From NCBI GenBank assembly GCA_944391335.1, contig CALXTF010000001.1, positions 106,199 through 151,706 of the forward strand: a stretch of DNA of 45,508 bases, read 5' to 3'. The notes below the pieces were generated by a model. The model was not told the DNA's origin and ran no database searches. It was given only the letters and a program-made list of their open reading frames with translations. This document shows, piece after piece, positions 1 through 8,365 of this stretch (positions are counted from its first letter, which is position 1; every line of letters begins with the position of its first letter). This DNA is from an uncultured Alphaproteobacteria bacterium. Lineage in GTDB: Bacteria > Pseudomonadota > Alphaproteobacteria > RF32 > CAG-239. Made by a program: the position numbers and the translations under genes.

Positions 1-1013
1 GCAAGATATTCCGAATCTCTGACTTTGAGTGTTTTGACACGACCGGAACGCATGTCGCCGAAACCGGTTCCAGGCATAATGTCAATAGTGTTTGTCCCCA
101 TAGAATTAATTTGCTGCATAATTTTAGCTTGTGAGGCATTTCCTAATGCAACAACAGAAACAACAGAAGCAATACCTATAATTATACCAAGCATAGTTAA
201 TAAAGAACGCATTTTATTAGCTAAAATTGCATGTAAAGACATTTTTAAGGATTCAAAAAAACTGTATTTTAGAGCATCAAAACGGCTACGACTTATATCT
301 TCCACGGAATTTTTCATTGGATAAAAATCTTCGGATTTACGGTTGTCTGCTACAATTTCACCATCTTTTATTTCAATAATTCTACTGGCTTGCGCGGCAA
401 TTTTACTGTCATGTGTAACAAGGATAATGGTATGTCCTTGTTTATGTAAATTTTTAATAATATCCATGACCATTTCACCGCTTTTTGAGTCAAGTGCGCC
501 GGTCGGTTCGTCTGCTAAAATAATATCTCCGCCGTTCATTAAAGCGCGGGCGATACTTACTCTTTGTTGTTGTCCTCCGGAAAGTTCATTGGGGTGATTG
601 TTAAGTTTGTTTCCTAATTCTAATTTTTTTAGGAGATCAATAGCTCTTTTATCACGGGCTTGTGCGTTTAAACCTAAATATACGGCTGGTAAAGCTGTAT
701 TTTCATGAGCTTTGAGATTATTAAGCAAATTATAACGTTGAAAAATAAATCCAAAAGTTTTACAGCGTAATTGAGCTAAATCATCTTTTCCCATTTTTCC
801 AACTTCAATTCCGTTGATTTTATAAGAACCGTTAGTCGGCACATCAAGACATCCAATAATATTCATCATGGTCGATTTACCCGAACCAGATTGTCCGATA
901 ATGGCAACAAAATCACCTTTTTCAATTTCTAAATCAATATTTTTTAAAACATGAACGCGATTGTTTCCTATTCCAAAAAATTTATTGATTTTTTTAAATT
1001 CGATTATATTCAT
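1..1013 (-). CDS. macB: MacB-like ABC transporter, ATPase-permease fusion (3' end cut by window)
   Basis: This encodes the N-terminal 337 or so residues of a MacB-family protein. In this family the ATPase and permease are one inner-membrane polypeptide that works with a periplasmic adaptor and an outer-membrane channel to export substrates or lipoproteins. Seen: the nucleotide-binding domain comes first, with Walker A GQSGSGKST, signature LSGGQQQR and Walker B ILADEPT. A linker and one membrane segment follow. The last readable part (GDMRSGRVKTL) belongs to the MacB periplasmic domain. The ATG overlaps the stop of macA as ATGA, so the two are translationally coupled. The permease C-terminus lies outside the window. 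No TolC-like gene is visible. The family is secure; the exact substrate class (macrolide, peptide, lipoprotein) is not. Confidence 0.88.
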   Translation of the reverse strand, partial: MNIIEFKKINKFFGIGNNRVHVLKNIDLEIEKGDFVAIIGQSGSGKSTMMNIIGCLDVPTNGSYKINGIEVGKMGKDDLAQLRCKTFGFIFQRYNLLNNLKAHENTALPAVYLGLNAQARDKRAIDLLKKLELGNKLNNHPNELSGGQQQRVSIARALMNGGDIILADEPTGALDSKSGEMVMDIIKNLHKQGHTIILVTHDSKIAAQASRIIEIKDGEIVADNRKSEDFYPMKNSVEDISRSRFDALKYSFFESLKMSLHAILANKMRSLLTMLGIIIGIASVVSVVALGNASQAKIMQQINSMGTNTIDIMPGTGFGDMRSGRVKTLKVRDSEYL

Positions 1014-2197
1014 CGAAATCTCCTTGCTCCTCGAGCATTAGCCGTTTTATCCGAAATTTCAGAAGATGACATTCTTGCTAATATAACTTCATCACCATCA
1101 TTAAGACCTTGTTTTATTTCAATATTGATATCATCAGAAACTCCCGTTTCAATTATTCTTTTTTCTGTACCTGTATTTGTTCTTATTTCAACATATTGTT
1201 TACCGTTGTCTTCTTTTACCGCGATTGTCGGAACTGTTAAAACATTTTCCGCACTATCAACATAAATAACATTTTGTGTTGTCATGCCAATGCGTAAATG
1301 ACCGTCTTGATTTGGAACTTTTAGTCTACCATAATAATATATGGCTTCGCTAGAATCGACGACTTCGGTATCCGAATATTGTCCGTCGGTTAGTAATGTT
1401 AATCCAGGATCTATTGATTGAAGCGTTGTTTCTTTTATATCATTCATATTTGCTAAAGTATAATAAGTAACTTTATTTCCTGCGGATACTTGGCTGACGT
1501 CTCCTTCGGATATTTCCATTAAAATTTCCATTTGGCTTAAATCCGCAATTTGAACAATAGTTGGTGTATCCATTGCAGAGTTGACCGTTTGACCTTCTTT
1601 TACCGGTACAGATACTATAGTTCCATCAAGAGGAGCAGTAATCTTTGTATATCCTAAATTTGTTTGTGCGGTGCTTAAAGAAATTTCCGTTTCTTTTAAG
1701 GAGGCTTCAATTTGTGTTACCGAAGATAAAGCATTTTCATAAGCATTTTCGGCATTTTCCAAATCTTCTAATGAAGCGGCGTTTTTTTTCTGCAAAGTTT
1801 GCATTCTTTGATATTGATTTTTGGCAATTTTTAGTGAGGTTTGGGCTGCTTTAAGCTGTGCTTCGTAACTTTTTAATCTAACTTTGTTTATATCAACTTC
1901 ATTTTGTTGGGTTGTTGAATCAATTTCTGCAATCATATCCCCTTTTTTTACATTTTGTCCCACATCAACGTATAATTTTTCAATTTGTCCTGTTGTTTGC
2001 GCGCCGACAGTAACTAAATCAACAGCGTGAACTTCTCCTGTCGCATTGACGACTTTTTTTATGTTTCGTCGTTTGACTGTTTGTGTAATATAGGTAATAT
2101 CTTCTTGATTATAAAAATGTTTTAAATAGATTCCTGTGGCTATCGCACTTAGAATTATAAAAAAAATAAGTTTCTTTTTATTTTTTGTAACTTTCAT
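1010..2197 (-). CDS. macA: MacA-like periplasmic adaptor subunit (HlyD/RND-MFP family)
   Basis: This is a membrane-fusion adaptor that links the MacB-type pump encoded just downstream to an outer-membrane channel. Seen: a short basic N-terminus and one membrane anchor at about residues 10-26. A split lipoyl domain follows (DVGQNVKKGDMIAEID and the GTIVSVPVKEGQTV half). Between the halves lies a helical hairpin rich in Gln, Glu, Ala and Lys at about residues 85-165, and then beta-barrel domains. I start at the ATG at 2197 (395 aa) because an AAGAG ribosome site sits 7 nt upstream. An in-frame TTG at 2230 would add 11 residues but has no such site. The stop overlaps the macB start. The C-terminal tail RGARRFR is basic. 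Confidence 0.88.
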   Translation of the reverse strand: MKVTKNKKKLIFFIILSAIATGIYLKHFYNQEDITYITQTVKRRNIKKVVNATGEVHAVDLVTVGAQTTGQIEKLYVDVGQNVKKGDMIAEIDSTTQQNEVDINKVRLKSYEAQLKAAQTSLKIAKNQYQRMQTLQKKNAASLEDLENAENAYENALSSVTQIEASLKETEISLSTAQTNLGYTKITAPLDGTIVSVPVKEGQTVNSAMDTPTIVQIADLSQMEILMEISEGDVSQVSAGNKVTYYTLANMNDIKETTLQSIDPGLTLLTDGQYSDTEVVDSSEAIYYYGRLKVPNQDGHLRIGMTTQNVIYVDSAENVLTVPTIAVKEDNGKQYVEIRTNTGTEKRIIETGVSDDINIEIKQGLNDGDEVILARMSSSEISDKTANARGARRFR

Positions 2198-2377
2198 TTT
2201 TATCTCTTTATGATATTTATGTTTCTTCAATATTTATTTATTAAATTTCTTTTAATATTCAATTAAGATACATAACAATAAACGATAAGATTAATTAAAA
2301 AGTTCAAAATGAATTATTGTTGATAAAAATAATGTTTTTGTTGTTATAGAAAAGTTTTTATTTTTTAAAAAAAGGAC

Positions 2378-2405
2378 TTGCAATATTTTTTATATATGTT
2401 ATTAA
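2378..2405 (+). promoter_or_regulatory. Promoter of tRNA-Gly
   Basis: TTGCAA (2378-2383), a 16-nt spacer and TATTAA (2400-2405) lie 18 nt before the tRNA 5' end. The -10 is identical to that of tRNA-Arg(ACG), and both -35 boxes read CTTGCAA. Confidence 0.6.
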
Positions 2406-2423
2406 ATAATTCGTTTTCATAGT

Positions 2424-2498
2424 GCGGGCGTAGCTCAGGGGTAGAGCGCAACCTTGCCAAGGTTGATGTCGAGGGTTCGAATCCCTTCACCCGCTCCA
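2424..2498 (+). tRNA. tRNA-Gly (anticodon GCC)
   Basis: A 75-nt cloverleaf with encoded CCA. The anticodon loop TTGCCAA gives GCC, the discriminator is U, and the D and T arms are normal. One oddity: acceptor position 6 (C) faces position 67 (A), where a C-G pair is expected. A terminator follows directly. Confidence 0.95.
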
Positions 2499-2505
2499 AT
2501 TTTTT

Positions 2506-2539
2506 GCAGTTGCAAAATCTTTTGCAGCTGCTTTTTTTT
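2506..2539 (+). terminator. Rho-independent terminator of tRNA-Gly
   Basis: A near-perfect stem of GCAGTTGCAAAA against TTTTGCAGCTGC (one G-U pair) is followed by eight T. Confidence 0.85.
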
Positions 2540-2584
2540 GATGGATTTCTCAAATACTATCAGTCTAATTTAATTTTATCCCCA

Positions 2585-2593
2585 TTATTCACA
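2585..2593 (+). promoter_or_regulatory. DnaA-box match upstream of dnaB
   Basis: TTATTCACA matches the DnaA-box consensus TTATNCACA exactly, 100 nt before the dnaB start. A single 9-mer can occur by chance, and a regulatory role is inference. Confidence 0.35.
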
Positions 2594-2693
2594 GCCTGTT
2601 GATAATTTTTATAATTTTAAAAAGATAGTGTTTGTATAAACAACAATTTCTGTTACAACAAATCAAAATAAATTTTGACTATGGAGAAGGTTT

Positions 2694-4160
2694 ATGCCGA
2701 TAGAAAAAATAGATGAAGCTTTGTTACCTCAAAATATCGAAGCCGAACAAGCCTTACTTGGTGTTTTGTTGGCTAATAATAAAGCCTATGAACAAGTTTG
2801 TGATTTTCTAAAACCAATACATTTTGCCGATTCTATTAATACTAAAATTTACGAAATAATATCAAAACTTATCTCTCGTGGTCATGTGGCTGATGCAATT
2901 ACTTTAAAAAATTATTTTGAACAAGAAGGTACCCTTAATGATGTCGGTGGCGCTAAATATCTGATAAAATTGGCGGAAAGTTCTTCTCCTTTAACAAATC
3001 CGGAATATTATGCCCGTTATATTTATGATCAATATTTGCGACGGGAATTAATCGCTACAGGGTATGATATTGTTAATAACGCTATGAAAGAGGATATAGA
3101 TTCTTCCGCGGCTAATCAAATCGAAGAAGCAGAAAAAAAACTTTATGATCTAGCCGATAAAGGAGACGGGCAACGTGGTTTTATAGATTTTTCAGATGCT
3201 TTAACTCAATCTTTAACAACAATCGAAAAAGCATATCAACGCGAAGGAAAAATTTCTGGAATATCAACCGGTCTAAATAATTTAGATAGACGCACAGGAG
3301 GGTTAAATAATTCTGATTTAATTATTATAGCCGGTCGACCGGCTATGGGAAAAACCGCCTTAGCAACAAATATTGCTTATAATGTTGCAGATTGGATGTA
3401 TCGTGAACGAACCCTTGAAGATAAATCACGGGGAGTTGCTTTTTTTTCTCTTGAAATGTCGGCTGATCAGTTGGCTACTCGTGTTTTATCAAGTGCGGCA
3501 GCTATTTCTTCTCAAAAAATGCGCAATGGCGATATTGATAATGGTGAATTTGAACGAATCGCTGAAGTTGTACGTTCTCTTGAAAAAATGCCTCTTTATA
3601 TTGATGATACTCCCGGATTGACAATTAGCGCGATTCGCAATCGCGCCAGAAGATTAAAAAGAAGTAAAGGTCTTGGTTTAATTGTTATTGATTATATTCA
3701 ATTAATTACCGGTTCTGTTAATCGAGGTGAAATGAATCGTGTACAGGAATTGTCTGAAATTTCTCGTGGATTAAAAATTATGGCAAAAGAATTAAATGTT
3801 CCTGTAATAGCTCTTTCTCAACTTAATCGAGGGGTCGAAATGCGCGACGATAAAAGACCGGTTATGTCTGATCTCCGAGAATCCGGATCTATTGAACAAG
3901 ACGCTGATATTGTTTTGTTTGTTTATCGTGAAAATTATTATATTCAAAATGAAGAACCTAAAGAAACTGATAAAAATTATACACCTGAAAAACATGATAA
4001 ATGGGAACAACGTATGCAAGCAACAAAACATCGAGCAGATGTGATTATTGGTAAACATCGGCATGGTCCCACCGGAACAGTAAAACTTGGTTGGCAGGGA
4101 GAATATGCTTTATTTACAGATCCTATAGAAGATAATCAATTGCCGGAGCAAATCGGCTGA
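2694..4160 (+). CDS. dnaB: Replicative DNA helicase DnaB
   Basis: The hexameric 5'-3' helicase of the replication fork; it contacts primase and is loaded at the origin. Seen: the N-terminal helical domain begins at LPQNIEAEQALLGVLL (about residues 11-110). The RecA-like motor has Walker A GRPAMGKTA near residue 214, Walker B LIVIDYIQLI, the SQLNR sensor region, and the DLRESGSIEQDAD and GKHRHGPTG loops typical of DnaB. The length of 488 aa is normal and there is no intein. The ATG follows a strong GGAGAAGG site. Its stop overlaps the next start by one base (TGATG), which suggests a dnaB-led operon with the two following genes. Confidence 0.97.
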   Translation: MPIEKIDEALLPQNIEAEQALLGVLLANNKAYEQVCDFLKPIHFADSINTKIYEIISKLISRGHVADAITLKNYFEQEGTLNDVGGAKYLIKLAESSSPLTNPEYYARYIYDQYLRRELIATGYDIVNNAMKEDIDSSAANQIEEAEKKLYDLADKGDGQRGFIDFSDALTQSLTTIEKAYQREGKISGISTGLNNLDRRTGGLNNSDLIIIAGRPAMGKTALATNIAYNVADWMYRERTLEDKSRGVAFFSLEMSADQLATRVLSSAAAISSQKMRNGDIDNGEFERIAEVVRSLEKMPLYIDDTPGLTISAIRNRARRLKRSKGLGLIVIDYIQLITGSVNRGEMNRVQELSEISRGLKIMAKELNVPVIALSQLNRGVEMRDDKRPVMSDLRESGSIEQDADIVLFVYRENYYIQNEEPKETDKNYTPEKHDKWEQRMQATKHRADVIIGKHRHGPTGTVKLGWQGEYALFTDPIEDNQLPEQIG

Positions 4161-4669
4161 TGGATAAACAAAATAAAAATTATGTTGTAACAGTAACCTC
4201 CCGCAACCCAATAAATGAGGCAAAAAATCATATTGAACCATTCTTTTGGAAAAGAAAAAAACTTGAAGAAATGAATGAAACTGAATGGGAGCTTTTATGT
4301 GACGGATGTGGAAAATGTTGTTTAAATAAATTAGAAATAAACGGTAAAATTCATTTTACTTGTGTTCGTTGCCGGTTCTTGGATATAAAAAGCTGCCTTT
4401 GTCGAATCTATGAACATCGTTTTGAAAAAGTGCCGGATTGTCGACATGTGGATTTAAAAGCTGTTCGTGAAAAACCTCGCTTTTTACCAAAAACATGTGC
4501 TTATTGGCTTTTGGATCAAGGACTTGATTTACCAAGTTGGCATCCTTTGGTCAGTGGTGATAAAAATAGCGTGCATAAAGCTATGCAGTCTATAAAAGGA
4601 CGTTTAATTATTTCTGAATCTGAAGTAAAAAATTATGAAGATTACATTGTTGACTGGAAAGATTTTTAA
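4160..4669 (+). CDS. YcgN/UPF0260-type cysteine-cluster protein
   Basis: A 169-residue protein of the UPF0260 (YcgN) family, whose biochemical role is not established. Seen: a CDGCGKCCLNK motif at about residues 48-58, CVRCRF and CLCRIYEHRF after it, then DCRHV and TCAYWLL. The conserved Cys set is intact and suggests metal or Fe-S binding (inference). There is no signal peptide or membrane segment, so it is cytosolic. It is coupled to dnaB by a TGATG overlap and overlaps the next gene by 35 nt. The length matches the family, which often runs 140-160 aa. Confidence 0.85.
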   Translation: MDKQNKNYVVTVTSRNPINEAKNHIEPFFWKRKKLEEMNETEWELLCDGCGKCCLNKLEINGKIHFTCVRCRFLDIKSCLCRIYEHRFEKVPDCRHVDLKAVREKPRFLPKTCAYWLLDQGLDLPSWHPLVSGDKNSVHKAMQSIKGRLIISESEVKNYEDYIVDWKDF

Positions 4670-5345
4670 AATAGAAAATAGTACAGATTTACCACTTAAA
4701 GCAATAAGTTCTTCTCGTTACCGTCGATTGAGTTTGCGAATCGATCAAAAAGAACATAAAGCTATTGTTAATATACCGCCAAATTGTTCAATAAATCGAG
4801 TTTTAGATTTTATAGAAAAAAATCGTTGTTGGATTGAAACACATCTTCTGCTCTTACCTGAAATTCGCAATTTCGCAGAAGGTGATAAAATTTCTTTTTT
4901 TGGCGAACCATTGATAATTCGTCATTATCCATACTTAAAATCAGGGGTGATTTGTGAAAATGGAGAACTTAAAGTTTCTGGCGATAAAACCTTTTTGTCT
5001 CGTCGTGTCCGCGATTTTATTTATCGGCAAACACAAAAAAAAATGACCCTTATTTCTCAGCAAAAAGCTCAAAAAATAGACTGTAAAATTAATAAAGTGA
5101 CGATTAAAGATACTAAATCTCGATGGGGAAGCTGTTCGACATTAAATAATATTAATTATAATTGGAGAATTGCTTTAGCTCCTGTTGAAGTTATAGATTA
5201 TTTAGCCGCACATGAAGTCGCTCATTTGAAACATCTTGATCATTCTCATGAATTTTGGAATTGCGTGAATAATCTTACGCCTTTCGCTCATACAGGACGT
5301 CGGTGGTTGCAAAAAAATGGTCGTTTGTTATATGCTTATAAGTAA
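4635..5345 (+). CDS. YgjP-like (DUF45/SprT-fold) zinc metallopeptidase
   Basis: A predicted cytosolic zinc peptidase of the YgjP family (M48-like). Seen: the active site HEVAHLKHLDHSHEFW near residue 193 gives the HExxH pair, and HSHEFW supplies the third ligand. The family hallmark KDTKSRWGSCS lies just upstream. The N-terminal half (SRYRRLSLRID, then VNIPPNCS) is the usual beta-rich part of the family. The 236-aa length is normal. The first ATG overlaps the previous gene by 35 nt; TTG codons at residues 5 and 6 are alternatives. It is the last gene of the apparent dnaB operon. Substrates are not established for the family. Confidence 0.88.
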   Translation: MKITLLTGKIFKIENSTDLPLKAISSSRYRRLSLRIDQKEHKAIVNIPPNCSINRVLDFIEKNRCWIETHLLLLPEIRNFAEGDKISFFGEPLIIRHYPYLKSGVICENGELKVSGDKTFLSRRVRDFIYRQTQKKMTLISQQKAQKIDCKINKVTIKDTKSRWGSCSTLNNINYNWRIALAPVEVIDYLAAHEVAHLKHLDHSHEFWNCVNNLTPFAHTGRRWLQKNGRLLYAYK

Positions 5346-5350
5346 TTTTC

Positions 5351-5379
5351 TTGATTTACATAAAATAAAAAATTATATT
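5351..5379 (+). promoter_or_regulatory. Promoter of the BI-1-like gene
   Basis: TTGATT (5351-5356), a 17-nt spacer and TATATT (5374-5379) lie 40 nt before the start codon. Confidence 0.5.
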
Positions 5380-5418
5380 ATTATTAATTGGTGTTTATAA
5401 TTTTATGAGGAGAAATTT

Positions 5419-6144
5419 ATGCTTAGAGATAAAATTGAATTAACCGATGTCGGTATTGAAAGAACAAATATTGATGATGGGTTACGAACATATTTGATTA
5501 GTGTCTATAATCATATGGCCGGAGCTTTGGGTATTACGGCTCTTGCAGCTTTTTTAGTCGCTAACACTTCTCTTATTACCTTAATGTTTAATATGCAAAC
5601 GGGGGGAATGTCCGTATTGGGCTGGTTGTTTCTTTTGTCTCCCTTAATTGTTATTTTTGGATTTAATTGGGTTTTGGCTCGTGGTACATTAGGACAAGTT
5701 CGGGGTGTCTTTTGGCTTTATTCTGTTTTAATGGGGTTCTCTTTGGCTCCCATTTTCTTAGTTTATACTCAAGCCAGTATGGTTCGCGTCTTTTTAATTA
5801 CCGCGGCAATGTTCGGTGCAATGAGTATTTACGGTACTGTAACAAAACGTGATTTAACCTCTATGGGATCGTTCTTAATAATGGGATTATGGGGAATTAT
5901 CATTGCAAGTCTCGTTAATATATTTATGCAGAGTTCCGCTTTGTATTATGTGTTGTCTATTATTTCTGTCATTGTGTTTACCGGATTAACCGCTTATGAT
6001 ACTCAAAAAATCAGACAAATATATATGTCTGCGGATAATCAAGATTCTATGACGCGTAAAGTTATGATTGGAGCCTTGGAATTATATTTGGATTTCATTA
6101 ACTTATTTTTGGCTTTGTTGCGCTTAATGGGCGAACGTAAATAA
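5419..6144 (+). CDS. BAX-inhibitor-1/YccA-family membrane protein
   Basis: A seven-helix inner-membrane protein of the BI-1/YccA (UPF0005) family. Characterised members are pH-gated calcium-leak channels (BsYetJ) or FtsH regulators (YccA), so the role here is uncertain. Seen: a hydrophilic N-terminus of about 25 residues, then seven hydrophobic stretches from residue 30 to 235. The conserved C-terminal TAYDTQKI loop sits between the last helices, and the final segment is followed by GERK. The ATG has a clear GAGGAG site. It is monocistronic, with its own promoter and a strong terminator. Confidence 0.92.
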   Translation: MLRDKIELTDVGIERTNIDDGLRTYLISVYNHMAGALGITALAAFLVANTSLITLMFNMQTGGMSVLGWLFLLSPLIVIFGFNWVLARGTLGQVRGVFWLYSVLMGFSLAPIFLVYTQASMVRVFLITAAMFGAMSIYGTVTKRDLTSMGSFLIMGLWGIIIASLVNIFMQSSALYYVLSIISVIVFTGLTAYDTQKIRQIYMSADNQDSMTRKVMIGALELYLDFINLFLALLRLMGERK

Positions 6145-6162
6145 TAAATCAATAATGTTAAT

Positions 6163-6204
6163 AAAGCGATTTGAGTTTTATAAAACTCAAATCGCTTTTT
6201 TTAT
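6163..6204 (+). terminator. Terminator after the BI-1-like gene
   Basis: An 18-bp perfect stem (AAAGCGATTTGAGTTTTA and its complement) has almost no loop and runs into a T tract. Confidence 0.92.
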
Positions 6205-6260
6205 ATCTTTTTCTAAAAATACTTTAATTAAATAAAATAACTTACTTTTTTGAAAAAGAC

Positions 6261-6289
6261 TTGCGTTTCATTTATAAAAATCTTAAATA
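6261..6289 (+). promoter_or_regulatory. Candidate dnaJ promoter
   Basis: TTGCGT (6261-6266), a 17-nt spacer and TAAATA (6284-6289). Which sigma factor uses it cannot be told; no CCCCAT-type heat-shock -10 is seen. Confidence 0.4.
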
Positions 6290-6330
6290 TCTCTAATAAT
6301 AAAATATTTTAGAAAGAAAGCATAACAGTT

Positions 6331-7458
6331 ATGAGTAAACAAGACTATTACGAAACTTTAGAAGTATCAAAAGGTGCGTCAACAGAAGAAATTAAACGTT
6401 CTTATCGCCGCTTGGCTATGAAATATCATCCTGATCATAATCAGGGTAATGAAGAAGCTGAAATAAAATTTAAGGCTATTAATGAAGCTTATGAAATTTT
6501 AAAAGATGAACAAAAACGTGCCGCTTATGATCGATATGGACATGCAGCTTTCGAACAAGGAAATAATGGCAATCCTTTTGATTTTGGTTTTGCAGGAGGG
6601 TTAGGTGATATATTTTCTGAAGTTTTTTCCGATTTTATGGGGGGAGGGCGTCAATCGACAAAAGCCTCTGGAAGTATTGATGGTGAAAATTTACGTTATG
6701 ATTTAGAAATATCTCTTGAGGAAGCTTATAGTGGAATGGAAAAAGAAATTTCTTTTCCAAGTGAAAAAATTTGCGATAAATGTAATGGTTTTGGTACGAA
6801 AGATGGTAAAAAACCTCCTATTTGTTCAACATGTCAGGGAAGCGGAAGAATACACCGTCAACATGGATTTATGATTATGGAAACAGTATGTCCCGAATGT
6901 GGAGGATACGGATATAAAGCTAAAGATATATGCTCTGAATGTAATGGAAAAGGTAAAAAATCTTTTACTAAAGAATTGAAAATTAAAATTCCAGCAGGTG
7001 TTGAAGATGGAACAAGAATTCGTTTAACCGGAGAAGGAATTCCTGGAATTAACGGTGGTGTTAATGGTGATCTCTATGTTTTTATAAGTATTAAAGAACA
7101 TAAACTTTATAATAGAGAAGGAAAAGATCTCTTTGTACAAATCCCTGTTTCTATGGTTTGCGCGGCATTGGGAGGGGTTGTTGAAATTCCTGGAATCGAT
7201 GGACATAAAATAGAAGTTAAAGTCGATGCAGGAACTCAAACAGGAACAAAACTTAAAATTAAAGGTGAGGGGATGCCTAAAATTCGATCAATCGATAAAG
7301 GTGATTTATGGGTTGAATTTAAAGTGGAAACACCCGTTAATTTAAATGCAAAACAGAAAGAACTACTTGAAGAATTTCGCTCGGTTAGCGAAGATGACAG
7401 TTGCCAACCGGCCGAAAAAACATTCTTTGAAAAAATAAAAGATTTATTCGCTGCTTAA
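6331..7458 (+). CDS. dnaJ: Chaperone DnaJ (Hsp40)
   Basis: The co-chaperone that delivers unfolded proteins to DnaK and stimulates its ATPase. Seen: J domain at residues 4-68 with the HPD tripeptide in KYHPDHNQ. A short G/F region follows (GNNGNPFDFGFAGGLGD). Four CxxCxGxG zinc motifs come next: CDKCNGFG, CSTCQGSG, CPECGGYG and CSECNGKG. Two C-terminal substrate-binding beta domains complete it. The 375-aa length is full size. dnaK is not adjacent, unlike the common dnaK-dnaJ pairing. No terminator is visible between dnaJ and the next gene. Confidence 0.97.
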   Translation: MSKQDYYETLEVSKGASTEEIKRSYRRLAMKYHPDHNQGNEEAEIKFKAINEAYEILKDEQKRAAYDRYGHAAFEQGNNGNPFDFGFAGGLGDIFSEVFSDFMGGGRQSTKASGSIDGENLRYDLEISLEEAYSGMEKEISFPSEKICDKCNGFGTKDGKKPPICSTCQGSGRIHRQHGFMIMETVCPECGGYGYKAKDICSECNGKGKKSFTKELKIKIPAGVEDGTRIRLTGEGIPGINGGVNGDLYVFISIKEHKLYNREGKDLFVQIPVSMVCAALGGVVEIPGIDGHKIEVKVDAGTQTGTKLKIKGEGMPKIRSIDKGDLWVEFKVETPVNLNAKQKELLEEFRSVSEDDSCQPAEKTFFEKIKDLFAA

Positions 7459-7463
7459 TCTCC

Positions 7464-7493
7464 TTGACATATAAGTAATATGTAAGCTATATT
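7464..7493 (+). promoter_or_regulatory. Strong sigma-70-type promoter with an embedded inverted repeat
   Basis: A perfect TTGACA (7464-7469), an 18-nt spacer and TATATT (7488-7493). The palindrome ACATAT-AAGTA-ATATGT (7467-7483) starts in the -35 and fills most of the spacer. This is a typical operator position, so repression of the following small gene is a reasonable inference. Confidence 0.6.
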
Positions 7494-7535
7494 CCTTTAT
7501 ATCAAAAGGTATTATTAATTTAATTTTTTTAGCCT

Positions 7536-7799
7536 ATGAATAAAATAAAATTTAATCTTTCTAGATTGTTGAAAGAATTTGAAAATGTCGATTTCGCACA
7601 ATGGGGAAGTAAAACTTTGCTAAATGCGGCAATAAAATTACGATATGTTTGCCAAGAAATACTTAAGCAAAACTATCCGCAAACAGCTGAGGTTAAACAA
7701 CTAAATTCGTTCCATCGGCAAATCGAAAATGAACTGGAAAATAGAAAAGTTTATTTTTCAGATTTGGAGGACTTGATAAATATTATCAAAAACAGATAA
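7536..7799 (+). CDS. Small protein of unknown function (87 aa), paralogue of the next gene
   Basis: Not recognised. It is a soluble, charged, helical 87-residue protein without signal peptide, membrane segment or Cys cluster. Its N-terminal half (FNLSRLLKEFENVDF, then KLRYVCQEI) aligns with the start of the next, frameshifted gene (FDIDVEKLISDLKNLDI, then LQVRYTLIAL). The two therefore look like tandem paralogues sharing one small domain. It has its own strong promoter with an operator-like palindrome and a 35-nt leader. No good ribosome site precedes the ATG, which lowers certainty about the start. Confidence 0.6.
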   Translation: MNKIKFNLSRLLKEFENVDFAQWGSKTLLNAAIKLRYVCQEILKQNYPQTAEVKQLNSFHRQIENELENRKVYFSDLEDLINIIKNR

Positions 7800-7935
7800 A
7801 TTTAAGATCAATGTTAATCTAATATTATCTCTTAAGTCTTTCTAAAACCTTCTATCCTCAAAAATATTTTTTAGTTTATATGAAAAATGTTTTTGAAATA
7901 TCTATTGCAAACACTAATTATTAAAAATAATTATT

Positions 7936-8357
7936 ATGATTACGTTTGATATTGATGTGGAAAAACTCATTTCTGATTTGAAAAATCTTGATATTCACGC
8001 TCTTGATACCGATAAATTAGTAAATTAGCCCTGCAAGTTCGTTATACGTTAATTGCGTTAGAAGTACATTTAACAGATGATTTGCTTGAAGTATATGACT
8101 TTTTTGAAGCTTCTGATGAAGCTTTGGAAAAAGAATTAAACAGCCGTGGATATAAAATAGCCGATAGTGTGGCCTTGGCTTACTCTTCTCCGGAAGACAT
8201 TGAAGCAGCCTTAGAAGATATGCCTTTGGATGATTTAATCAGTTTAATTGGTAATTTCTCACAGCAAAAGGATGAAAATTCAAAATATTTATTGGAATTT
8301 CTTTATGCGGAAATGAGCAGAAGAACGCAAGAAATGAGTGCGGGAATTAAAAGTTAA
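7936..8357 (+). pseudogene. Frameshifted paralogue of the preceding small gene (unknown function)
   Basis: Two reading frames join here. From the ATG at 7936 one frame reads MITFDIDVEKLISDLKNLD and ends in DTDKLVN at a TAG (8026-8028). A second frame, open from about 8016, carries on with LALQVRYTLIALEVHL and runs to 8357 (ending MSAGIKS). Both parts together match the layout of the 87-aa neighbour, so one missing base (or two extra) near 8014-8025 splits a gene of about 139 residues. The downstream part alone could start only at a TTG (8082) without a ribosome site. I see no slippery heptamer. It could be a true pseudogene or a sequence error. The C-terminal half is acidic and helical, function unknown. 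A terminator follows. Confidence 0.6.
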
Positions 8358-8365
8358 GTTTGTTG

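Noticed and set aside
2365..2553. A 62-codon minus-strand frame over tRNA-Gly
   Set aside because: It is antisense to the tRNA and reads as the familiar spurious peptide (VKGFEPSTSTLARLRS). No coding signal.
8013..8028. Programmed -1 frameshifting to join the two halves of the small paralogue
   Set aside because: No X-XXY-YYZ slippery heptamer in the needed frame and no downstream pseudoknot is apparent. A simple indel is more likely.
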